Source: a virus. Taken from it: a stretch of DNA of 21,680 nucleotides. Below, one piece after another: positions 14,958 to 21,680 of this stretch. A program made the position numbers and the translations under genes. The DNA is taken from positions 1 to 21,680 of the IMG/VR virus record IMGVR_UViG_3300008116_001123; one strand, written 5' to 3'. The notes under the pieces are model-generated. The model did not search any database and was not told the DNA's origin. It was given only the letters and a program-made list of their open reading frames with translations. How positions within the stretch are numbered: the stretch's first letter is position 1; each line of letters opens with the position of its first letter.

Positions 14958-15191
14958 CTACCTGTTGTAGACACCTCTTGGGAATACCTGTCCCTGTGAT
15001 GGTCTTCTACCAGTCAACCAACCTGGTTGTGCCTGGGAAAGATCAAAATCCGTAGAATTATAATTATCAGTTTGAACCAAATCACTAGAATTACTAATTG
15101 TATAACCAGCAGTTGATTGTGCTAAAAAAGAAACTGTTGTAGCAACTCCTGCCGCTGCTGTAGTTAAATTTACGATTGTAAAATCAGCCAT
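14958..15191 (-). CDS. Small protein of a virion operon, 77 aa
   Basis: I choose ATG 15191 (MADFTIVNLTTAAAG). It shares one base with the TGA of the upstream gene (TGATG), and GAGGAAAG lies just upstream as a ribosome site; a TTG one codon earlier is less likely. The N-terminus is Thr/Ala-rich and the end is polar (QPGWLTGRRPSQGQVFPRG). There is no membrane segment or recognised domain. As the last gene before the operon terminator, translated coupled to the 522-aa virion protein, it is plausibly a minor structural or accessory virion protein. Confidence 0.65.
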   Translation of the reverse strand: MADFTIVNLTTAAAGVATTVSFLAQSTAGYTISNSSDLVQTDNYNSTDFDLSQAQPGWLTGRRPSQGQVFPRGVYNR

Positions 15192-16759
15192 CAAACTTTC
15201 CTCGCACAGAACAGAAGTCCAGCAGTTTCATTATATTGACTATAAGATCCAGTGATAACTGTATAAACTTCAGATCCACTAATTGTAATTGTATCCCCTT
15301 GCTGAATGTTAGTAGCAGCAGTGGCATATCTAAAATCAATAATTACAAAATCATCAGGAAGATAATAAGGACAAGGAACTAAATTACCATTCAAAGGAAT
15401 CCCTTTGATTACAGCATTATAGTTAACGGCAGAGCTAATGAATGTGGAAATTCCAGCACTATATCCATTACTGTCAGTTACATCCATTACAGATTTTGGA
15501 TCAGAAGAACTTGATCTCCGTGTGAAAATTCTAGATCCAGTATAACTAACACCTTGATAATTAGTAGCAGGATCGGTTGTAAAAGTATCTAGTGTTTTTG
15601 ATGTTGTATCAAAAGTATAGCAAATTTGACTAGAACTACTTCCAGTTGATCTAGACATATATCCACCTTCAGCAGTTCCATAACAAACTTCATATGTATT
15701 ACTTCCACTATTTCTACCATTACCACCAACGAAAGTTCTGAATTCTAACCTTCCAGCAGTATTATTACCAGATGCTGAACAAGCATTTGGATGAATTGTA
15801 GTTAATCCTCCCAAGAAAACATGATCTAAATCCCATAAAGTTGAATCAAAATTATGAAGAATAAATGTTAAAAAGGTATTGTCGGTAATTGATGAATTAG
15901 CAACTGTTGGTTGAGAATATGAAAGAACAGCAAATCTTGGATCAATACCAGAACGATAGATATTTAATTTAAGAGCATGAGTTGTTGGTGAGTTTGATGT
16001 GGCAAATTGACCTCTAGTTGGGTCAAGTTGCGAATATCTTCCAAAATTACTTACGCTAGCTGTTGTTTCAAGATAATCAACACCAGATGAATATGGGGCC
16101 GCACTGGGAGTTCTATCAATACCACCAACACCAGCAAATCTTGTCCCATATCCAAGACCTCTATTGGTTATATTAGTAGCACCAGGTTGGAAAGCAGATC
16201 CACTTCCAATTAGCATTTGATAATTATTTCCATAAACCTGAAATGCTCTATAAGTAGTACCCTTTGCTTTGTTGGAGTTGATAACATGTCTCAATACACC
16301 CCATGGAGAATTAGTACCACCAGTTACTTGTTTAGCATAAAACTCATTAGTACTTCCAAATCCAGTTGGTGATGCACCTCCAGATACACTAACAGTAATT
16401 GCAATACCAACAGAACTGCCGACACTTGCTCCACTAATTTGAACTATTTCATTATTAACATATCCACTTCCTGGTCTATCAACATAAATTGCGTCAATTA
16501 TTCCACTTCCATTTCTTGTAACATAAAAACTTGCCCCCGTTCCAACGCCAGAAGTTGATACTTGTCTAACATCTGGGAAAAAAGAAGATGCATATCCTGT
16601 AGTCGTACCACCACCACTATAAGCTGCGATTCCAGTTACAATTCCAACGACTTGATCTCCATGCCAACCTAACCATGTAAATGCTTCTTCTAACTGAGTG
16701 ATAACCTCAGTTCTTGCCCACCCTGCGTTTTTTGTAATTGTGGTTGTTGTGATAGCCAT
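15191..16759 (-). CDS. Virion structural protein of the cyanomyovirus type, 522 aa
   Basis: The start at ATG 16759 is supported by GGAGGT about 10 nt upstream, which lies in the last codons of the preceding gene. The N-terminus (MAITTTTITKNAGWARTEVI, then EEAFTWLGWHG) is followed by Gly/Ser/Thr-rich beta structure, with a repeated FYVTRNGSG...VDRPGSGYVNNEIVQISG motif around residues 75-110, a common fold in phage structural proteins. The end is INIQQGDTITISGS-like strands (here NIQQGDTITISGSEVYTVIT). No enzyme motif is seen. It lies 6 nt downstream of a fibre-like gene, so it is probably made late and incorporated in the tail or baseplate. The exact role is unknown. Confidence 0.7.
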   Translation of the reverse strand: MAITTTTITKNAGWARTEVITQLEEAFTWLGWHGDQVVGIVTGIAAYSGGGTTTGYASSFFPDVRQVSTSGVGTGASFYVTRNGSGIIDAIYVDRPGSGYVNNEIVQISGASVGSSVGIAITVSVSGGASPTGFGSTNEFYAKQVTGGTNSPWGVLRHVINSNKAKGTTYRAFQVYGNNYQMLIGSGSAFQPGATNITNRGLGYGTRFAGVGGIDRTPSAAPYSSGVDYLETTASVSNFGRYSQLDPTRGQFATSNSPTTHALKLNIYRSGIDPRFAVLSYSQPTVANSSITDNTFLTFILHNFDSTLWDLDHVFLGGLTTIHPNACSASGNNTAGRLEFRTFVGGNGRNSGSNTYEVCYGTAEGGYMSRSTGSSSSQICYTFDTTSKTLDTFTTDPATNYQGVSYTGSRIFTRRSSSSDPKSVMDVTDSNGYSAGISTFISSAVNYNAVIKGIPLNGNLVPCPYYLPDDFVIIDFRYATAATNIQQGDTITISGSEVYTVITGSYSQYNETAGLLFCARKV

Positions 16760-16765
16760 TAGTCT

Positions 16766-18370
16766 TTATACCTCCAGTTGAAGAATCGTTAGGTTAACTG
16801 AAATACTTGTGGTAACTCCTGAAAGATTTGTAATTGCTGCATAGATGGTTGTGTCTGCAGGATCATCTAGATTTCCACCCATTACAAAAGGAGTAATAAT
16901 TTGTGTTGTTGAAATTCCCGTTGTGATAACCTCGACAATTACACCACTTCCAGGTGCTGGATCAACACCCTGACTTCTGGAAGCATCAGCAGTACGAGAT
17001 GCACTATCAGTATATAGTCTTAACCATCCTGCCGTAGATAATCCAACTTTCATTAATGAATAAGATTTAAATCCAGTAATATTGGTATTACCAATTCCAT
17101 TATTTGCAATTGATGTTGTTACTCCAGATACAACTGCTCTTGACTTAAGAGTATTAGAACCAACAAATGAAGTTGCTGTTACAACACCAGATACACTTAT
17201 TTGCTTAGCAAACAATGTTGTCCCAGTAATGGTGGTGATACCAGAAAGAGTAAGTCCACTATCATTAATGGATAACGCTGTAGTTCCATTATAATTATTT
17301 AAGAATATGCTACCATCTGGAGAACTGTAACTTCCCCCAAGAATAGTAGTACCCTGGAATTTAATTCCAAATTGTTGTGGTGGAGATGTATTTGGAATTG
17401 CAGCATCAAAATCAATATAATTGTTTCTACTTCTCAACGATATAGTTGATATAGAACCAACATCATTACCAGTTCCAGAAACAATCAGGTCCTTGGTAGA
17501 TGTTATACCAGTGTTTTGAATGTAAGTAAAAGTAGAGACGCCAGAAACATTCAAATTACCAGCAATTCTTGTGCTTCCATAAGTATCAATAAAGAATAAC
17601 TCATGGTCAGAACCTCCATAATAATTTGAGAAGTAATAAGAAGATGCTCCACTTGTACCTGCTCTAAAATATTGTTGGGTTCCTATTTGTTGAATATTTC
17701 CAGTGTTGTTAAAGGCAATAGTTCCAGGTGTAATGCGAGTTGATGTAGTATTACTGACAACATCTAATTGACCAGCATTTCCAGATGTAGATCCAAATGT
17801 TGCAATACCAGTTATATTAAGTTGTTGTGATTGTAAAGTTCCAAATATGGTAACACCATATCCAGTTGTTTGTAACTTATTGCTACCATCATTAAATAAC
17901 GTAACTGCACTATTTTCAATCCCAGTAATAATATTCTCATTATTTGCTGCATTATTAATAGCAAATCCATTCGCCAATATAACTAAGTTTCCTACTCCAA
18001 AATCTTTGATGTAACTATCAAATCCATCATGAAAAATTTGAAGATCATTGCCATCACCAAAATTTAAAATATCATTATCACCAAGTCTTACATTACTTTG
18101 GAAAGTTGCTACACCAGAAACATCTACACCACCAGTAAATTTGGCACCACCAATAACATCCAGTTTTGCCGATGGAATTGTAGATCCAATACCAACCGAA
18201 TAGCCGGACCCTATTTTCAAATTTGATTGTAATTGTCCACCAATAGTTACATCGGTACTAATAGCAACATTAATTGCATTTAGGTTTAAATTATTGGGAC
18301 TATCAATGGTCGGGGTTCCAGAAGCACCAATTAAATTTATTTGCTTTATACCAAAACCTTTATCTGCCAT
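16766..18370 (-). CDS. Tail-fibre-like virion protein, 534 aa
   Basis: It starts at ATG 18370 (MADKGFGIKQINLIGASGTP), 14 nt after a CTAAATA box. Repeated strand motifs typical of cyanophage fibres are visible: SVGIGSTIPSAKLDVIGGAK, NVRLGDNDILNFGDGNDLQI followed by FHDG, NLNVSGVSTFTYI and VSGVVTATSFVGSN. Residues about 90-115 (LGDND...DLQIFHDG) form a module that recurs across many cyanophage structural proteins. The C-terminus (about 440-534) is a separate beta domain ending SVNLTILQLEV. I infer a trimeric fibre or fibre-tip protein. It has no ribosome site and only a very short leader after the promoter. Confidence 0.75.
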   Translation of the reverse strand: MADKGFGIKQINLIGASGTPTIDSPNNLNLNAINVAISTDVTIGGQLQSNLKIGSGYSVGIGSTIPSAKLDVIGGAKFTGGVDVSGVATFQSNVRLGDNDILNFGDGNDLQIFHDGFDSYIKDFGVGNLVILANGFAINNAANNENIITGIENSAVTLFNDGSNKLQTTGYGVTIFGTLQSQQLNITGIATFGSTSGNAGQLDVVSNTTSTRITPGTIAFNNTGNIQQIGTQQYFRAGTSGASSYYFSNYYGGSDHELFFIDTYGSTRIAGNLNVSGVSTFTYIQNTGITSTKDLIVSGTGNDVGSISTISLRSRNNYIDFDAAIPNTSPPQQFGIKFQGTTILGGSYSSPDGSIFLNNYNGTTALSINDSGLTLSGITTITGTTLFAKQISVSGVVTATSFVGSNTLKSRAVVSGVTTSIANNGIGNTNITGFKSYSLMKVGLSTAGWLRLYTDSASRTADASRSQGVDPAPGSGVIVEVITTGISTTQIITPFVMGGNLDDPADTTIYAAITNLSGVTTSISVNLTILQLEV

Positions 18371-18384
18371 GAGATGTTTTTAAG

Positions 18385-18391
18385 TATTTAG
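18385..18391 (-). promoter_or_regulatory. Late-type promoter box CTAAATA
   Basis: CTAAATA on the minus strand overlaps the TAA stop (18388-18390) of the protease gene and lies 14 nt before the ATG at 18370. It separates the protease from the downstream three-gene virion operon. Confidence 0.65.
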
Positions 18392-20445
18392 ATTTGCCTG
18401 AAAGATATTCCAGAAAGTTTGACGCCACTAACCGAAGGTTGTGCATTACTAGCAAAAGGATTTGCCAAAACTCTCCTAATTGCTCCACGTAAACTACCAT
18501 TACCACGAACATTATAAGAATCATTAGTGAAAGATGATGCATCAAAAGTAGCATTATAAGTTTGAGACCAATAACCAACATCATTTGGATTTGGATATGG
18601 ATCAGACAAATTAATTTCAACAGAACCATGTTTTTCTAACCACTCATGCACATCTGATTGAGTAGCTTTTCGATTTGATTCAAGATATAATGCAATCACT
18701 GAACAAGTATTTGGACAAGCAGAACTTGTACCATTAAACCAACAATCATGAAAATTTGTGTTATCAACTCTTGTAAAAGATTCATAAGAACTTGTATATC
18801 CCGCTGCCATGGACATTTCTGCAGGTGCCCATACATTAATCATTGGACCAGAATTGGAATAACAAACTTTTCTGATTGCATATGCTGTAGAACCTTGTTT
18901 TGAATCTGCTGGTTCTACAGCACAATCTAAAGCACCAACTCTTATAGTTCCTTTCTTTCTTTCATGAGTTCCAGTAAATCCTCTACTAATACCACCACAA
19001 CGATTAATATAGTTTGATGAAAAACTATACCAATTATTAAAATCTATATCGGTCTCATCAGCAAATTTTTGATTTTGATTTCCAGCAGAAGTTAAAACAA
19101 TACATCCAGCAGCAATAGCATTCTCTGCGGCAGAACTAGTTGTTGCATCATGTGGCGTAAACTGACCACTACCAAGATAATAACTTAGACCAGTTCCAGC
19201 GCCAAGATTATAAGTAAAAGTCTTTGTATTTCTACAAGCACCAGCATTTGCCTGAACTGTAGTATCATTTCCATTTCCAGTATAATTTAATGTTACTCCT
19301 CTATATTGATGAGTATATACAGAACCATTTACATTACCTGTTGAGGAAACGTTTCCCCAACTATTGTTGATGATTGTTGGGTCTGCATTTCCATTTTGAG
19401 TAATTTTCTTTGCCTGATGCCAAATCGTACAAACATTCAAAGCAGCACTACCATCAATAATTCCACCGACACCACTAAGAGCAATTCTTATATTCCAAAC
19501 ATTACATTCAAATGCTAACCCAAAAGACTTTCCACCAATCTGAGATGCACATGCCGTACCATGTCCATCAATCAATTGGTTACTATTGGCATTGGCAGTT
19601 TTAGTTGCTACATGGGGGACAGTGTATAAAGCATTTATGGGAATTGTACCCAAACTTTGAAACTCCGCAGAACGATTAGATGCATTTCCCCACCATGCGG
19701 CAGATGCAGTTGTAGCAATACCGACACCAAGATTAACACCATCTACAATTTTAATATAGGTTAAACCTCTACTATTGAAATAATCTGGATCTACTTTATA
19801 AGGTCCATCAAGAATTACATCTTTAACTCTATAAGTTCCATCTCGTCTTTGAAATTCTGGATGCAAATAAGCAACTCCAGAATCAATGATAACTGCATCA
19901 ACTCCTTTGCCTGTCAAAGAATAACTAACATCACTCTCAACATATGTCGTACTAGTAACTCCAACTCCCTTAAATGGAAGACTGGTAGGATTATTAACAA
20001 ATAGATGCGACCAATTGGAACGGATATCATTTAAAAAATATGTTGTTTCATTATCAAAAGCAGCAACTACTTGTGGTTTATTAAATGCTACTGGTTTTTT
20101 ATATCTTAAGGTATGAGTTGATTGTGGTTGTGGATATTTTTCTGGGTTTAATTCTACACTTTCAATTTTTGGATGATTCTTCAATATCTCTGCTTCTTCT
20201 TGACTCATCAAATAAATTGAAGTTCTAAGAGAATATTCTTGAATGTTTATACAAGGTATTGCTCTATTAGGAATACCATCAATCTCATTCTCATTAATAA
20301 TGTAATTGTGAACCTCTTCCCAATACTCAGACTCCTCAACAATAACAATATACTCATCGATAGGATCTGGAGTATATTCTATGACGGGAGTTTCTGGAGA
20401 TAAAATAATCTCAATATCTTCTGTTACTGGAATTAATCGTGTCAT
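18388..20445 (-). CDS. Subtilisin-type (S8) serine protease
   Basis: A 685-aa protein with a complete subtilase active site: Asp188 (VDAVIIDSGV), His295 (DGHGTACAS), oxyanion Asn456 (LTSAGNQNQ) and Ser574 (NGTSSACPNT). Residues about 30-105 (EYIVIVEESE, then YLMSQEEAEILKNHPKIESV) look like an I9-type propeptide that folds and inhibits the protease until cleavage, probably near 105-115. There is no signal peptide or membrane segment, so it is made in the host cytoplasm. The C-terminal 75 residues are Ser/Asn-rich with no recognised domain. The ATG follows the stop of the fibre gene by one base, so the two are likely coupled. I infer either virion maturation or a virion-borne enzyme; the substrate is unknown. 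Confidence 0.9.
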   Translation of the reverse strand: MTRLIPVTEDIEIILSPETPVIEYTPDPIDEYIVIVEESEYWEEVHNYIINENEIDGIPNRAIPCINIQEYSLRTSIYLMSQEEAEILKNHPKIESVELNPEKYPQPQSTHTLRYKKPVAFNKPQVVAAFDNETTYFLNDIRSNWSHLFVNNPTSLPFKGVGVTSTTYVESDVSYSLTGKGVDAVIIDSGVAYLHPEFQRRDGTYRVKDVILDGPYKVDPDYFNSRGLTYIKIVDGVNLGVGIATTASAAWWGNASNRSAEFQSLGTIPINALYTVPHVATKTANANSNQLIDGHGTACASQIGGKSFGLAFECNVWNIRIALSGVGGIIDGSAALNVCTIWHQAKKITQNGNADPTIINNSWGNVSSTGNVNGSVYTHQYRGVTLNYTGNGNDTTVQANAGACRNTKTFTYNLGAGTGLSYYLGSGQFTPHDATTSSAAENAIAAGCIVLTSAGNQNQKFADETDIDFNNWYSFSSNYINRCGGISRGFTGTHERKKGTIRVGALDCAVEPADSKQGSTAYAIRKVCYSNSGPMINVWAPAEMSMAAGYTSSYESFTRVDNTNFHDCWFNGTSSACPNTCSVIALYLESNRKATQSDVHEWLEKHGSVEINLSDPYPNPNDVGYWSQTYNATFDASSFTNDSYNVRGNGSLRGAIRRVLANPFASNAQPSVSGVKLSGISFRQI

Positions 20446-20446
20446 A

Positions 20447-21680
20447 TTACAATAGTGTAGTTCTTACTAATCTATAAGTAGTTATACCATTAACACCCGT
20501 TTCTGGTGTTACTTGCAACTTACATACACCAGCAGAAATTGTTGCGCCAACAGAAACAATTAGATATGGTTCTGACATAACACCATACTCCTGCGAATAT
20601 GCGGTTGTTCCATTTTGCATCACAAGAACTTTCTGTGCCTGAATAGTCCCAGATTGAATAAAGTGCAATGTATATTCTGCGGTTTTAAAATCGTTTGTAG
20701 AAATCGTAAAACTATCAATGTCAGTTGCAATCCCAGCAGAAGCATTGAATGTTCCAAATCCAGTCTTTACACCATATCTCTCAACTTGTAATGGTGTTTG
20801 TGGACTTGTTGTTGCAATACCAACATTTGAAAGAGTATGAATACCAGAAGCATTTGTAACCCATTGAGTTGGAGTTGCACTAATAGTTACATTTCCTGTA
20901 GACTGATTTATCGCAATCCCAGTTCCTGCAATGATAGAAGTTACAATTCCAGTAAGACTAATTCCAGATCCAACAAAAGATGTTGCCGTTACAACTCCAA
21001 CTAGAATATTTGGAGTACCAGTTAATCCCTGAGAAGTTGTAGAAATTCCAGCAGTTGTAGCATATCCTGCAATTGTGGAGAACCCAGCAGTTGTAGCATA
21101 AGTTGAAACACCAGAATTAGGAACATAATTTATAGTGGATGAAACTGTTACAACTCCGACAGAAAGCGCAGATACACCCAATCCAAATCCAAAATCAATA
21201 GTGCCAGCAAATCCAACTACTGATCCAAGATTTTTAACATTTATTCCAGAACCGCCTCCACCAACACCAGAAATAGCTACATTAGTAATAGAAGAAATCC
21301 TCCCATCATTATCAACAACAATTTGAGGGACAACTGTTGAGTTCCCATAAGTATTTGGGGATGCGCCAGTAAGGTTGGTTAAAGAAGAACCAGATCCTAC
21401 AAATGATAATGCTGTTATTACACCAGAAATATTAGCACCTGAAGAAGTAATAATACCACTAAAGTTTCCTCTGGTTGCTGTTAGAATACCAACGGAAATA
21501 CCATTTGCTGTTAAATTACCGCGATTTGTTATGGAATTTAATGTGTCAGTCTCGGTATAAGAAGTTAAATATCCAACAATAGAATGGTTACCCCATCCAT
21601 AAGAAATATCCCAATTACTAATCTGTCCTGAAGTAATTGAAGTAGCAGCACCAGTAAAAGTATTAAGACCTATTTGAGTA
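20447..21680 (-). CDS. Tail-fibre-like virion protein, C-terminal part (N-terminus off the window)
   Basis: The frame is open from the right edge to TAA at 20447, 411 codons. There is no ATG suitable as a start; the TTG at 21181 is internal, because the frame and protein character continue upstream of it. Visible motifs are ISNWDISYGWGNHSIVGYL (a fibre motif seen in many phages), TALSFVGSGSSLTNLTG and TATSFVGSGISLTG repeats, VPQIVVDNDGRISSITNV, and STYATTAGFSTIAGYATTAG. The C-terminal domain (SFTISTNDFKTAEYTLHFIQ, then a Y-EYGVMSEPYLIV strand) resembles in layout the end of the protein that stops at 3200. I infer a long fibre or fibre-associated protein. Confidence 0.8.
   Translation of the reverse strand, partial: TQIGLNTFTGAATSITSGQISNWDISYGWGNHSIVGYLTSYTETDTLNSITNRGNLTANGISVGILTATRGNFSGIITSSGANISGVITALSFVGSGSSLTNLTGASPNTYGNSTVVPQIVVDNDGRISSITNVAISGVGGGGSGINVKNLGSVVGFAGTIDFGFGLGVSALSVGVVTVSSTINYVPNSGVSTYATTAGFSTIAGYATTAGISTTSQGLTGTPNILVGVVTATSFVGSGISLTGIVTSIIAGTGIAINQSTGNVTISATPTQWVTNASGIHTLSNVGIATTSPQTPLQVERYGVKTGFGTFNASAGIATDIDSFTISTNDFKTAEYTLHFIQSGTIQAQKVLVMQNGTTAYSQEYGVMSEPYLIVSVGATISAGVCKLQVTPETGVNGITTYRLVRTTLL

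Noticed and set aside
20447-21181. Separate 244-aa protein starting at TTG 21181
   Set aside because: The frame continues open to the right edge with the same fibre-like sequence, so 21181 is internal.

Overview
This window looks like part of the genome of a T4-like cyanomyovirus, a phage of marine Synechococcus or Prochlorococcus. It carries psbA and psbD (photosystem II proteins D1 and D2) among large Gly/Ser/Thr/Asn-rich virion and tail-fibre-like genes. Copies of the T4-type late promoter box (TATAAATA, CTAAATA and variants) stand in front of many genes. Every gene I can support lies on the minus strand, so transcription runs from high to low coordinates.

Right part (21680 down to about 14950), in transcription order: the C-terminal part of a fibre-like protein that runs off the right edge; a subtilisin-type serine protease with a complete Asp/His/Asn/Ser set and a likely propeptide, starting one base after the fibre stop; a 534-aa fibre-like protein; a 522-aa virion-type protein; and a 77-aa protein. 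The last three probably form one late operon that ends in a hairpin terminator at 14913-14938.

Centre (14950 to 11870) is the photosynthesis cassette: psbA, a free-standing endonuclease VII-type homing nuclease, then psbD. psbA is not simply truncated. Its real C-terminal exon (13522-13599) lies behind a 207-nt group I intron (13600-13806) inserted between codons 334 and 335 in D1 numbering. The intron core, the guide pairing and the U.G pair at the 5' splice site are all visible. This layout matches what is described for cyanophage S-PM2, where the adjacent nuclease F-CphI cuts intronless psbA. Unusually, psbA also has an exact 75-nt in-frame deletion that removes D1 residues 39-63, most of the first membrane helix plus Asp61. 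Terminators here are packed directly against the next late promoter.

Left part (11870 to 1): a 1013-aa virion-type protein, a run of small overlapping unknown genes (8795-7946), a small HNH nuclease, then two very large fibre or adhesin genes. Both fibre genes contain arrays built from three interchangeable modules of 90, 75 and 63 nt (30, 25 and 21 aa) that share a TGNIVTG core. The first (7456 to 3200) reads as one long gene broken by two frameshifts. Each break lies at the edge of the same 114-bp perfect direct repeat, 1099 bp apart. The second (3164 off the left edge) starts at TTG and has a beta-helix-like domain, a LamG-like domain and the module array. The two fibre genes share a duplicated late promoter and leader. 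I saw no tRNA, CRISPR array, insertion sequence or plus-strand gene. There is no gene-free stretch above 300 bases; the longest is the roughly 220-base psbA leader and terminator region.
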